From assembly GCF_029960815.1 (NCBI RefSeq), contig NZ_JASBRE010000010.1, forward strand, positions 62,001 to 126,000: a DNA stretch of 64,000 bases, in the 5' to 3' direction. This DNA comes from Pseudomonas sp. AL03. Lineage in GTDB: Bacteria; Pseudomonadota; Gammaproteobacteria; Pseudomonadales; Pseudomonadaceae. Shown here piece by piece: positions 9,333 to 17,803 of this stretch. The number at the start of each line of letters is the position of its first letter. The first letter of the stretch is position 1. Made by a program: the position numbers and the translations under genes. Under the pieces are notes generated by a model. That model searched no databases, had not been told where the DNA came from, and was given only the letters and a program-made list of their open reading frames with translations.

Positions 9333-9737
9333 ATGACCGCCATCGCTCGTATCACCCTCCTCAGTCTGGTTTTGGGGTTAAGCGCTTGTGCGGTCCAGCG
9401 GCCCGAGCCGACGCGGCTGCCGCCGATCCCGCCCTCGCAGCCCAGACCCACGCCGTCTACGTCACCCACGCCGGGCAAGCCGAGCATTCCGGCCAAGCCC
9501 GCCAAACCGCTGCCACGTACCTCCGCCAGCTTCGCGCCGCCGCCGGGTGGCAACAGCCATTGGGATGCCAAGCTCGGCGTGTACGTTCTCGATGATCAGA
9601 CCAACACTTTCTACCGCCAGCGCACCTACTATCGCTGGAACAACGGCTGGAGCCGGTCGATCAGCCCGAACGGGCCATGGGAAGACACCGATATCCAGGG
9701 CGTGCCGGGTGGGTTGGGACGGCAATTCGGGCAGTAA
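9333..9737 (+). CDS. Small proline-rich lipoprotein of unknown function
   Basis: This 134-residue protein has a lipoprotein signal: the lipobox LSAC ends at Cys19. Residues 25-75 are rich in Pro, Ser and Thr, probably a flexible linker. The C-terminal part (about 78-134) holds aromatic residues (YRQRTYYRWNNGW) and ends GGLGRQFGQ. It starts 14 bp after ccmI and may be read as the last gene of the ccm operon. I do not recognise the family, and nothing ties it to heme beyond position. Confidence 0.75.
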   Translation: MTAIARITLLSLVLGLSACAVQRPEPTRLPPIPPSQPRPTPSTSPTPGKPSIPAKPAKPLPRTSASFAPPPGGNSHWDAKLGVYVLDDQTNTFYRQRTYYRWNNGWSRSISPNGPWEDTDIQGVPGGLGRQFGQ

Positions 9738-9780
9738 ACAGAAACGGTGATCAAAGGATCACAGGGGTTGGTGTTGTTGG

Positions 9781-9991
9781 TTAAAACGCGGCTTTACCTA
9801 TCGAAGCGCCACCGTCGACAAACAAGGTCTGCCCGGTAATAAAGCCGCTCTGCTCGGACAGCAAAAACGCTATCGCCGCAGCGATCTCCTGCGGCTGCCC
9901 CAACCGACCCATCGGCACGCCGCCCAGATTCGGCCACCGCGCGGCCAATGCCTTTGCTGGCGCCGGTGATGAGAAAGGTACGTCGGGTCAT
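9781..9991 (-). pseudogene. Short-chain dehydrogenase remnant with internal deletion
   Basis: The reverse strand starts [20 protein letters not shown], the N-terminal Rossmann strand and TGxxxGIG motif of a short-chain dehydrogenase. About 60 bp in, the frame that continues the homology changes and reads [18 protein letters not shown], then [20 protein letters not shown] and a TAA at 9781. That is the usual C-terminus of the family. The Ser-Tyr-Lys catalytic centre, normally some 500 bp of gene, is absent, so an internal deletion has joined the two ends out of frame. The open frame across the joint gives a meaningless tail. Confidence 0.85.
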
Positions 9992-10202
9992 TGCACACTC
10001 CTTGAAAGAACATGCCGCGAGTCAGGCGGCATTTGATCGGTTAGCCGCGAATCGCATCCCGCATCGCTTCAGGCTCAGGTCGCTGAGTGTAATCCGGGTT
10101 CACCTCGGCGTGACGGCTTACGCAGAGCAAAATGATTCATTTTTGGTGGGAGGTGCCTTGAATCACACTCTGTAAAACAACCGAGCGTCGCGTCCCGCAC
10201 TT

Positions 10203-10242
10203 TTGTGCTTGAATAAAGATAACTCTAGGGTTACTTTTATTC
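10203..10242 (+). promoter_or_regulatory. hicAB promoter with 32-bp imperfect palindrome
   Basis: Bases 10211-10242 form a palindrome in which 13 of 16 pairs match, with outer arms GAATAAA and TTTATTC and a central CTAG. A possible -35 (TTGTGC, 10203-10208) and -10 (TAGGGT, 10226-10231) are 17 bp apart, so the palindrome overlaps the promoter. HicB proteins with a ribbon-helix-helix domain commonly repress their own operon, and this is the obvious site. The region is visibly AT-richer than its surroundings. Confidence 0.5.
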
Positions 10243-10265
10243 GGGCCTGAGCAAGGAGGCGAGTG

Positions 10266-10478
10266 GTGCAGAGCAGGCTATTGATTAAGGAGTTGGAGGA
10301 GGCGGGCTGGACACTGGATCGGATTACCGGCAGCCATCACCTCTTCAAACACCGATACAACCCATACACGATCCCCGTCCCTCATCCGAAAAAGGATTTA
10401 CCGATCGGGACGGTCAAAAGCATCAGGAGGCGAGCCGGGCTGCATTGCCCGGGAGCCAGTTACGCAGGAGATCCATAA
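10266..10478 (+). CDS. hicA: HicA-family mRNA interferase toxin
   Basis: This 70-residue protein of the YcfA/HicA family has a double-stranded RNA-binding-like fold with the catalytic histidine in GSHHLF (residues 22-27) and the common ending KSIRRRAGL. HicA toxins cleave mRNA during translation stress. Two GTG codons (10263 and 10266) follow AGGAGG at 10254-10259; 10266 has the better spacing. The stop overlaps the hicB start by one base (TAATG). The last ten residues (HCPGASYAGDP) extend past the usual end. Confidence 0.88.
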   Translation: MQSRLLIKELEEAGWTLDRITGSHHLFKHRYNPYTIPVPHPKKDLPIGTVKSIRRRAGLHCPGASYAGDP

Positions 10479-10882
10479 TGCAATACCCAATCTGTATCGA
10501 GTGGGGCGACGAGAACACCGCCATCGGTATTCAGATCCCCGATATTCCAGGCGCCGTAACGGCCGGGGATACGTTTGAAGACGCCTATAACGCAGCGGTC
10601 GAGATTGCCCACATCCTGCTTCAGGAAATAGCGGCTGACGGGGAGTCGATTCCAATGCCGACTTCTGCGGCTGCTCATCGTGGAAATCCAGACTTTGCCG
10701 ACATGGGCTGGGGAATGCTGGAGCTGGACATCGCGCCATACATGGGCAAAACCGAGAAGGTCAATGTGACGCTGCCTGGCTATGTGATTCAGCGCATTGA
10801 CCGATATGTGCGTGAGCACAATGTCAAAAGCCGCTCTTCCTTTCTGGCAGATGCGGCGATGGAGAAGTTGGTTCGACACTGA
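10478..10882 (+). CDS. hicB: HicB-family antitoxin
   Basis: This 134-residue antitoxin has two parts. Residues 1-60 form the HicB RNase H-like fold (MQYPICIEWGDENTAIGI, then DIPGAVTAGDTFEDA), which neutralises HicA. Residues 95-134 form a ribbon-helix-helix DNA-binding domain (VNVTLPGYVIQRIDRYVRE...SRSSFLADAA). AGGAG lies 6 bases before the ATG at 10478. The order toxin then antitoxin is normal for hicAB, and the DNA-binding domain fits the palindrome ahead of hicA. Confidence 0.9.
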   Translation: MQYPICIEWGDENTAIGIQIPDIPGAVTAGDTFEDAYNAAVEIAHILLQEIAADGESIPMPTSAAAHRGNPDFADMGWGMLELDIAPYMGKTEKVNVTLPGYVIQRIDRYVREHNVKSRSSFLADAAMEKLVRH

Positions 10883-10923
10883 GTGAAGTCGGGTACATCC
10901 CCTTTGTGGACAAGCTCGATCCC

Positions 10924-10963
10924 GTAGGAGCGAGCGGTGCGGCGGTCCGACTTGCCCGCGAAG
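10924..10963. repeat. Single REP-like element
   Basis: GTAGGAGCGAGC followed after a variable stretch by CTTGCCCGCGAAG is one half of the REP family that appears as doublets elsewhere in the window. The arms are degenerate here and no inverted partner is visible within 100 bp. Confidence 0.55.
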
Positions 10964-11098
10964 CTTTCAGCGGTTACGTACTTACATCCTGTTGGATAGC
11001 GTGCTTATGTTCTCTCCTCCAATCGATTTCCGCGGGCAAGGACGGCGTAACGTCACCGATGTAACGGTGCGTCGAGGAGTGAACTCATTAGCAGCCAC

Positions 11099-11129
11099 AA
11101 AAAAGGCGACCTACTCAGGTCGCCTTTTT
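11099..11129. terminator. Terminator for sbp, near-symmetrical
   Basis: A 13-bp stem (AAAAAGGCGACCT and its complement) around an ACTC loop, with A-runs and T-runs on the two sides, sits 16 bp past the sbp stop. It would end transcription of sbp on the minus strand and could also work on the plus strand. Confidence 0.85.
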
Positions 11130-11144
11130 CATTGGGCTCAGGAA

Positions 11145-12143
11145 TTACTGGCCGCTGTAAATCTGATCAAAGATCCCACCATCATTGAAGTGAGTTTTCT
11201 GCACAGTCCGCCAGTCACCAAAGGTCTTCTCTACCGACAGGAAATCTACTTTCGGGAAACGATCGGTGTACTTGGCCAGCACCGCCGGATCACGCGGACG
11301 CAGGTAGTTCGCTGCCGCAATCTCCTGGCCTTCCGGCGACCACAGGTACTTCAAATATTCCTCAGCTGCCGCGCGGGTGCCTTTCTTGTCGACTGTTTTG
11401 TCGACCACCGACACCGGCGGCTCGGCTTCAGCAGAAACACTCGGGTAGATCACTTCAAACTGGTCACGACCAAACTCACGCGCAATCATTTCCGCTTCGT
11501 TTTCGAAGGTCACCAGCACGTCGCCAATCTGGTTGGTCATGAACGTGGTGGTGGCTGCACGGCCACCGGTGTCGAGGACCGGCGCTTGTTTGAACAGCTT
11601 GCCGACGAAGTCTTTGGCTTTGCTTTCGTCACCACCATTTTTCAGCACATAGCCCCAGGCCGAGAGGTAGGTGTAGCGGCCGTTGCCCGAGGTTTTCGGG
11701 TTCGGCACGATCACCTGCACACCGTCCTTGAGCAGATCGGGCCAGTCTTTCAGGGCTTTCGGATTGCCTTTGCGGACGATGAACACGGTGGCCGAGGTGA
11801 ACGGCGCGCTGTTGTTCGGCAGGCGGGTGACCCAGTTGTCCGGGACGAGTTTGCCGTGGTCCGCCAGGGCGTTGATATCGGTGGCCATGTTCATGGTGAT
11901 GACGTCAGCCGGCAGGCCGTCGATGACCGAACGCGCCTGTTTGCTGGAGCCGCCGAAGGACATCTGCAGGGTGATGTTTTCGTTGTGCTCGGCTTGCCAG
12001 TGTTTCTGGAAGGCAGTGTTGTAGTCCTTGTAGAAATCGCGCATCACGTCGTAAGAAACGTTGAGCAGGGTCGGTGCGGCCTGAGCCACGCTGGTCAGTG
12101 CCAGGCCAGCGGCCAGAAGTGAGGCGCCAAAGAGTTTTTTCAC
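11145..12143 (-). CDS. sbp: Periplasmic sulfate-binding protein
   Basis: This 332-residue solute-binding protein of the sulfate/thiosulfate ABC transporter has a signal peptide MKKLFGASLLAAGLALTSVAQA. Family hallmarks are LLNVSYDVMRDFYKDYN at the N-terminus, FGGSSKQARSVIDGLPADV, and NPKTSGNGRYTYLSAWGY, which lines the sulfate site. The gene stands alone here: no cysT, cysW or cysA lies beside it, so it would have to use a permease encoded elsewhere. The upstream 100 bp is AT-rich, as expected for a sulfur-regulated promoter, but I could not pick out a CysB site. Confidence 0.93.
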   Translation of the reverse strand: MKKLFGASLLAAGLALTSVAQAAPTLLNVSYDVMRDFYKDYNTAFQKHWQAEHNENITLQMSFGGSSKQARSVIDGLPADVITMNMATDINALADHGKLVPDNWVTRLPNNSAPFTSATVFIVRKGNPKALKDWPDLLKDGVQVIVPNPKTSGNGRYTYLSAWGYVLKNGGDESKAKDFVGKLFKQAPVLDTGGRAATTTFMTNQIGDVLVTFENEAEMIAREFGRDQFEVIYPSVSAEAEPPVSVVDKTVDKKGTRAAAEEYLKYLWSPEGQEIAAANYLRPRDPAVLAKYTDRFPKVDFLSVEKTFGDWRTVQKTHFNDGGIFDQIYSGQ

Positions 12144-12246
12144 TGAGCATTCCTTGTTCTAGAAGTTTTTATTTAGAAAGTGGGGCAATTTGCCAGCGAC
12201 TATAGCCGGGCTCGCATAGTCCTTTAAAGATTAAAAAGCACTTTGC

Positions 12247-13071
12247 TTATTCCCGTTTCTTGAACAGTTGATTACCGCACTGCGAGCAGAATGCCGCGCC
12301 GTGTTCGTGGTTGTTTTTCTTGCACACCGGGCAGTCGTGTTGCAGTTGCTCGCCACGCATGGCGTTGGCCAGTTCGGCGGTAAAAATTCCCGTGGGCACG
12401 GCGATGATTGAGTAACCGGTGATCATCACCAGCGACGAGACCACCTGGCCCAACGGCGTCTTGGGCACGATGTCGCCGAAGCCCACGGTGGTCAGCGTGA
12501 CGATAGCCCAATAGATGCCTTTGGGAATGCTGGTGAAGCCGTGTTCCGGGCCTTCGATCACGTACATCAGCGTGCCGAACACCGTGACCAGCGTGCAGAC
12601 GCTGACCAGAAACACCACGATCTTCTGCTTGCTACCGCGCAATGCGGACATCAGATAGTTGGCTTGCTTGAGGTATGGGCTGAGTTTGAGCACGCGGAAA
12701 ATCCGCAGCATCCGAATGATCCGGATAATCAGCAGGTACTGCGCATCGGCGTAATACAGCGCGAGGATACCGGGCACGATCGCCAGCAAATCCACCAGCC
12801 CATAAAAGCTGAACGCATAGCGCAATGGTTTGGGCGAACAGTACAGCCGCAGGCCGTATTCGATGGCGAAGATAACGGTGAAGCCCCACTCGATGTACGC
12901 CAGCAGGTTGGCGTAGTTCTGGTGAATGGAGTCGATGCTGTCGAGCATCACGATCACAATGCTGGCGAGGATGATCAACAACAGGATACCGTCGAAGCGC
13001 CGACCGGCCACTGTGTCGCTCTGGAAAATCATGACGTAGAGGCGATGGCGCCAGTCGTTGTTACTTTCCAT
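12247..13071 (-). CDS. Voltage-gated-type potassium channel with C-terminal zinc ribbon
   Basis: This 274-residue protein has six membrane segments and the Ion_trans fold. S4 carries regularly spaced arginines (IIRIIRMLRIFRVLK), the voltage-sensor pattern. The pore contains the K+ selectivity filter TTVGFGD. After S6 the protein ends in a short zinc-ribbon-like module with Cys247, Cys250, Cys262 and Cys265 and nearby histidines (H255, H257). The ATG at 13071 is supported by MESNNDWRHRLY, a common N-terminus of this family. It is probably monocistronic. Metal or redox control by the Cys4 tail is inferred. Confidence 0.88.
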   Translation of the reverse strand: MESNNDWRHRLYVMIFQSDTVAGRRFDGILLLIILASIVIVMLDSIDSIHQNYANLLAYIEWGFTVIFAIEYGLRLYCSPKPLRYAFSFYGLVDLLAIVPGILALYYADAQYLLIIRIIRMLRIFRVLKLSPYLKQANYLMSALRGSKQKIVVFLVSVCTLVTVFGTLMYVIEGPEHGFTSIPKGIYWAIVTLTTVGFGDIVPKTPLGQVVSSLVMITGYSIIAVPTGIFTAELANAMRGEQLQHDCPVCKKNNHEHGAAFCSQCGNQLFKKRE

Positions 13072-13276
13072 TAGGTCTTGCCCAAGCCGATAAAGAGAGA
13101 AGCCTGGGTGATTGACGAGGATTGCGCAAGCGGGACGCCGAGTCCGCCATGTTCAGCCGGTTCTAGTCGTTCATGGCTTAAGAAATTGACTCTCTCGTCG
13201 ATATATCGACTTCCCACAGAAACAAAAGCCCTTGTTTTGATGTGCGGCTTGGATTTCAGAACCACACGGAAGCGAT

Positions 13277-15850
13277 ATGGATAGTCAGTTTTTCAAGAAA
13301 AGCCTGCTGGCAATGGTTGTCAGCGCTTCGACCGCTCAGGTATTTGCCAGCGAGTACGACCTGAGTCAGGGTTTCAAGGACTGGACTGGTCAAACCCTTG
13401 GTGAAACCTTGACCCTGACCGGGCAACGAACCCGCCAGAGCAACACGGACAAAACGGGTGTCACGTTCTTCCAGAACACTGTCGCGGGCTCACTCATTAA
13501 CCGGGGCGACTTCACTTTCGACGCTCAAGGCGCGACGGTGACCGGGATCGGACTGGATGTCAGTTTCCTCAACTCCAGCGGCAGCAACATTCAGGGTGAC
13601 TTCATCAATGCCGGCAAGCTTTCTCTTTCCAACGTGAATAACGCTGAGGGAATCGAGATCGCCAATACCACTATCACCGGTAATGTCATCAACGCCGGGA
13701 CTGTCTCCATCACCCAGTCATTGGGAGCCAATATCTATGGCGAGCCTGAGGGTATCTACCTCCATGGGACCACTATTGGCGGCGATCTGATCAACAGTGG
13801 TGTTGTCGATGTGCAGGGTAACTATGCCGTGGGGCTGATTCTGGATTCCCATTCCAGGCATCCCGTGAGCATCGCCGGCAGGCTTCTCAACTCAGGAACG
13901 ATTCGTGCCACGGGTCAGAACGCCTCCGCTTTTCACGTCGAGACCCAAACCAGCGCGTTGAGGATCGAGAACAGCGGCTCGATCATGAGCGTCGGCAAGA
14001 ACTCCGAGGCTATCGGGTTTTTGGAGGGTTCAGTCGATCATTTGCTCAACACCGGGACTATTGAGGCATCGGGTGAAGATGCCGTGGGCATCAAACTCGG
14101 CGGTGCTACTTTCACGCAGAATGCTGTGTCTGGCGCTCGGGGCATTATCAACTCCGGCAATATCACTGCGGACGGTGTTGCAATCCGGGTCGATGCGGGC
14201 CAGACATCAGCGTTCGAGATCAACCAGCAAGGTGGCGAAATTCGCAGTAATCATGCGGCGGCCATCGATGGCGCAGGGTTGGCGCAACTGAACTGGGCCG
14301 GCGGTGCGATCAAGGGCGATCTGCTCAACCTCAATGGGGTGAATGTGGCTGGTCAGGCCAATTACACCGGTAGCAAAATCGACAGCACGGTTTCCATCGT
14401 TTCGGGATCTCTAAACCTTCAGAACCAGGGGGTCGAAATTACCGGTGACCTGAGCGTCGGTGCCAACAGTGGCATCGATATGTTGCTTTCGGATCGCGTC
14501 ACACCCGGTACGCCTTATTTGACGGTGGACGGCAAGGCCACCTTCGCCCACTCCTCCAGAGTGACGTTGAATGCTAAACCAGGTGATTTCACGCCGACCG
14601 CTGCCGGCACTCAATACACACTGGTCAAGGCCAGCAGCCTGCAGAACAACGGGTTGAGCGTCACCAGTTCGTCCTCGTTGTTGAACGTCGCCAGCTATAC
14701 AACCAATGCTCAGACCGTCAACGCACTGGTCACACTGAAAAGTGACAGTCAGGTGGATGAAGAGCAGGGGAGCATCGGCACCTCCAGCAGCACCCGCGAG
14801 ATCCTCAATCGCTTCAAGAATGGCCCGCTGGGACAATTGAACAGTGATGATGCGGTCTTCAAAGCCTTTGCCAACGCCTCCTCCCAAGAGGAACTGGCAA
14901 AGCTCGGTGAGCAACTGGCTCCGGAAGTCAGCGGTGGGGCTGTTAATGCGGCAGTGTCGGGTCAGGCGATGATGAATGGAGCGATCGGCAACCGCGTGTC
15001 CGGTCTGCGCTCGGGGCTCTCATCAGGGGATTCGCTGGCAGATACCGGCGTATGGATTCAGGGTTTGAGCAGCAACCAGGATCAGGACAATCGTGATGCG
15101 GTCGCCGGTTATTCGGCCAACAGCAGCGGTATTGCCGTCGGGGCGGATGGCAAGCTGAATGCCAACTCCACCGTGGGTCTGGCCTATTCCTATCTGAACA
15201 CTAACGTCACCTCCGATACCGGAAATAAAACCGGTGTACAGGGCAGCGCATTGACGCTGTACGGTAGCTGGGATCTGCGCAACTGGTTTGTCGATGGCAG
15301 CCTCAGTTACGGGCGCAATGACAATGACAGCAAACGTTATGTCGCCGACAGCGTGGCCAAGGCCAGCTACAACAGTGACGCGTGGGCCCTCAGCGCCTTG
15401 AGCGGTTACACCTTCAAACTCACCGACCAACTGATTATCGAGCCGCGCGTCGCCGCACGTTACACCAATATTCAGCTGGACAGTTTTAATGAGCATGGCT
15501 CTTCGGCCGCCCTGCACTCCAATGCCCAGCGCTTCGAAATTGGCGAGCTGGGTGCCGGGTTGCGAATGGCCGCTGACGTGCCATTGCTCAATGGCACCCT
15601 TACACCTGAAGCGAGCGTGATGGCTTACCATGACTTCATCGGTGACCAGATCAATCAGACCTCCAGTTTCACCTTGGGGGGCTCGCCGTTCATTGTCGCG
15701 GGAGCCAGTCCGGTGCGTGATAGTTATGAAGGTCGCATAGGAGTGAAGTATCAAATTGATGCTCTAACCTTGGGGACCCATTACAGCTATCAAGCGAAGA
15801 CCGGTTTTAACGCCGACACCTTTACCCTTGAAGCGCGCTACGCTTTTTGA
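13277..15850 (+). CDS. Autotransporter (type Va) with beta-helical passenger
   Basis: This 857-residue protein has a signal peptide (MDSQFFKKSLLAMVVSASTAQVFAS, cut near 24). Its passenger, to about residue 560, is built of repeats of the form INxGxIxxxGxxAxGxxL (for example around 190-330), typical of a right-handed beta-helix. A 12-stranded beta-domain (about 590-857) ends in Phe (EARYAF), the outer membrane assembly signal. No protease or lipase motif is seen in the passenger, so the activity is unknown; adhesion is the usual guess. A palindrome GTCGATATATCGAC at 13197-13210 lies in the upstream region. Confidence 0.9.
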   Translation: MDSQFFKKSLLAMVVSASTAQVFASEYDLSQGFKDWTGQTLGETLTLTGQRTRQSNTDKTGVTFFQNTVAGSLINRGDFTFDAQGATVTGIGLDVSFLNSSGSNIQGDFINAGKLSLSNVNNAEGIEIANTTITGNVINAGTVSITQSLGANIYGEPEGIYLHGTTIGGDLINSGVVDVQGNYAVGLILDSHSRHPVSIAGRLLNSGTIRATGQNASAFHVETQTSALRIENSGSIMSVGKNSEAIGFLEGSVDHLLNTGTIEASGEDAVGIKLGGATFTQNAVSGARGIINSGNITADGVAIRVDAGQTSAFEINQQGGEIRSNHAAAIDGAGLAQLNWAGGAIKGDLLNLNGVNVAGQANYTGSKIDSTVSIVSGSLNLQNQGVEITGDLSVGANSGIDMLLSDRVTPGTPYLTVDGKATFAHSSRVTLNAKPGDFTPTAAGTQYTLVKASSLQNNGLSVTSSSSLLNVASYTTNAQTVNALVTLKSDSQVDEEQGSIGTSSSTREILNRFKNGPLGQLNSDDAVFKAFANASSQEELAKLGEQLAPEVSGGAVNAAVSGQAMMNGAIGNRVSGLRSGLSSGDSLADTGVWIQGLSSNQDQDNRDAVAGYSANSSGIAVGADGKLNANSTVGLAYSYLNTNVTSDTGNKTGVQGSALTLYGSWDLRNWFVDGSLSYGRNDNDSKRYVADSVAKASYNSDAWALSALSGYTFKLTDQLIIEPRVAARYTNIQLDSFNEHGSSAALHSNAQRFEIGELGAGLRMAADVPLLNGTLTPEASVMAYHDFIGDQINQTSSFTLGGSPFIVAGASPVRDSYEGRIGVKYQIDALTLGTHYSYQAKTGFNADTFTLEARYAF

Positions 15851-15911
15851 TCGACTGGATTGCAACGGTTCGCGCTGGCGGACCGTTGCGTCTGATCAAC
15901 AGATTAAAACC

Positions 15912-16727
15912 ATGTTTAAAGCACTGGCCGCCATCGGCTTCGCGCTCCTCGGGCTCAGCGGATGCGCGGGTAAAGTCGATTTGCAGGCGGTAAGCCAAGG
16001 CTCTTCACTTACTCCTGGCACGCTCGATAGTTCACCTTACACACTCATGGCCTTGCTACCGCCACCAGGGGGCTACAAGCATCTGCGTGTTTACATTGAA
16101 GGCGATGGTCGGGCGTGGGCGACACGGTCTCAACCGAGTATCGATCCGACCCCTCGCGTGTCCTTGATGGCGAGATTGGCCGCTGGAGATCGGGGGGCCA
16201 GCGCGTATCTGGCGCGCCCTTGTCAGTTCGTGACATCACCGGGTTGCAACACTGATTTGTGGACTTCCGGTCGTTTCAATTCATTGGTCATAGAGACCAT
16301 GAGCGCGGCCCTTGATCGTCTGAAAAGTCGCTTTGCAGTGGAGCAGTTCGAACTGGTCGGATACTCGGGGGGCGCGGCGATTGCCTTGATCCTTGCGGGT
16401 TCTCGTAACGACGTAACTCAGGTGCAAACGATTGCCGGGAATCTCGACCCTGTAAAGTGGGCGAAGCTGATGCAGCTCGCGCCATTCTCGAAACCGGTGA
16501 CACCTCTGGAGTTTCGCGACAAGTTGCGTGCGCTCCCGCAACGCCATTTCATCGGTTTGAATGACAAGGTCGTGCCGCCTCAAATGCTCCAGGTCTATAC
16601 CACGCAGCTTCAGGGCAAATGCCTGGAAGTCGTCGAAACGCTCGCCACCCACGATCAGGGATACGATGAAAGTTGGGGGTCGCGGTCGGATCTGCCATTG
16701 GCTTGCGAGACTGACCCCTTGCGCTGA
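15912..16727 (+). CDS. Alpha/beta-hydrolase-fold lipoprotein
   Basis: The protein is 271 residues long. The lipobox LSGC places the lipidated cysteine at 18. The fold is an alpha/beta hydrolase: YIEGDG near 61-66 resembles the oxyanion-hole strand, GYSGG (150-154) is the nucleophile elbow with Ser152, and a His in THDQGYDESW near 250 fits the catalytic histidine. The ATG at 15912 is preferred to a longer open frame that overlaps the autotransporter end. It starts 61 bp after the autotransporter with no terminator between, so the two may be co-transcribed. The substrate is unknown. Confidence 0.8.
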   Translation: MFKALAAIGFALLGLSGCAGKVDLQAVSQGSSLTPGTLDSSPYTLMALLPPPGGYKHLRVYIEGDGRAWATRSQPSIDPTPRVSLMARLAAGDRGASAYLARPCQFVTSPGCNTDLWTSGRFNSLVIETMSAALDRLKSRFAVEQFELVGYSGGAAIALILAGSRNDVTQVQTIAGNLDPVKWAKLMQLAPFSKPVTPLEFRDKLRALPQRHFIGLNDKVVPPQMLQVYTTQLQGKCLEVVETLATHDQGYDESWGSRSDLPLACETDPLR

Positions 16728-16744
16728 ATGCAGATTCAGCCTTT

Positions 16745-17659
16745 TCAGGCGCCACCCTTGGTTTGGCGCTCAATAGCGCAAGGCGCACTGTCGACAGCGG
16801 CCTGGCGCAACACCCGAATGCCGGCACGGATCAGCCAGCAGGCGAGGATGAAGGGCGCGGTGAGCGTGGATAGTCCCAGCGCGGCAAAGCCCGGTGTGAG
16901 CAACACGGCCAATACAATGCCGAGCAGCGGCAACCAGGGTTGACGGCGATTCTGGCTGAAAGCGAGGGCGGCGAGCACCGCGTTGTAACCGCTCAAACCC
17001 AGCAGCGCGTTTGCAGTTTCGTGATGCAGTAAAGCGAAGCCTAGGCCGGCAGTGGAGCCCAGCAGTGCCCAAAGGAACGCGCGGCGATCGGCGATCAGCA
17101 AACCCGCAGCAATCAGAGCACCAGCCAGCGGATGATCCAGAAACATCACCTGACCGAGCCCTTTCAATGAAGCGACGAGCAGGTTGAGTGTGTTTATCTC
17201 GATCACAGGCGCGGGTAATTGAGGCGCGGCAAACGAAAGCAGGATCCAGCTCAACCCGACAAAGGGCGCGGTGTAGGCGGGCAGGCAATGATGATCGCGA
17301 GCACGCTTGAGCCATTGCTGGGTCAACATCGCGCTCAGGCCGCCAGCGGCGATGATCAGCGGCGGCAACATCGCTGACCATGGGAAGTAGAGGCTCAGCA
17401 GCAAACCGAGCAAGACACCGTTGTAACTGAAAAGCCCAGCCTGTCGATCAGCCTTGGCATAACCGCGTCGTTGCGCGACGAGCAACCCGGCGACACCGCC
17501 CAGCAGCGCACCGCCCAGCAGAGCCGGCGCGGTAAAAAGAATGGCCAGCAGGCACAGCAGGCCGCACAGCGGATGGCGCTGGAGGAAGACCTGACTGAAA
17601 CCGTTGAGCAGGGCAGTCGCCCAGTCGGGGCAATGGGTGTTGAAGTGGTTGGCAGGCAT
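16745..17659 (-). CDS. Urea transporter (UT family)
   Basis: This 304-residue membrane channel protein has the two-fold repeated UT family structure: GLFSYNGVLLGLLL in the first half and GLSGYNAVLAALAF in the second are the paired urea-channel signatures. NGFSQVFLQ near the N-terminus is also typical. It would admit urea for use as a nitrogen source; no urease genes are in the window. It lies convergent to the lipoprotein hydrolase, with 17 bp between their stops. Confidence 0.9.
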   Translation of the reverse strand: MPANHFNTHCPDWATALLNGFSQVFLQRHPLCGLLCLLAILFTAPALLGGALLGGVAGLLVAQRRGYAKADRQAGLFSYNGVLLGLLLSLYFPWSAMLPPLIIAAGGLSAMLTQQWLKRARDHHCLPAYTAPFVGLSWILLSFAAPQLPAPVIEINTLNLLVASLKGLGQVMFLDHPLAGALIAAGLLIADRRAFLWALLGSTAGLGFALLHHETANALLGLSGYNAVLAALAFSQNRRQPWLPLLGIVLAVLLTPGFAALGLSTLTAPFILACWLIRAGIRVLRQAAVDSAPCAIERQTKGGA

Positions 17660-17684
17660 TTTAAGGTCTGTGGTGTACGTTACA

Positions 17685-17791
17685 GATCGTTCCCACGCTC
17701 TGCGTGGGAATGCCTCAATGGACGCTCTGCGTCTGCTCTTGGGACGCGGAGCGTCCCGGGCTGCATTCCCACGCAGAGCGTGGGAACGATC
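17685..17791. repeat. 107-bp compound inverted repeat, copy 1
   Basis: Perfect 29-bp inverted ends (GATCGTTCCCACGCTCTGCG... at 17685-17713 and its complement at 17763-17791) enclose a further internal hairpin, GACGCTCTGCGTC / GACGCGGAGCGTC. Each end is itself self-complementary (CCCACGC/GCGTGGG). A second copy with the same design lies at 55170-55271. It lies between the urea transporter start and the pyk stop. Confidence 0.9.
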
Positions 17792-17803
17792 ATCGTGTAA
17801 GGG

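Noticed and set aside
9794..9991. Short SDR-like open frame taken as a functional small protein
   Set aside because: Only the first 20 residues are SDR-like; the rest is out-of-frame reading after a deletion.
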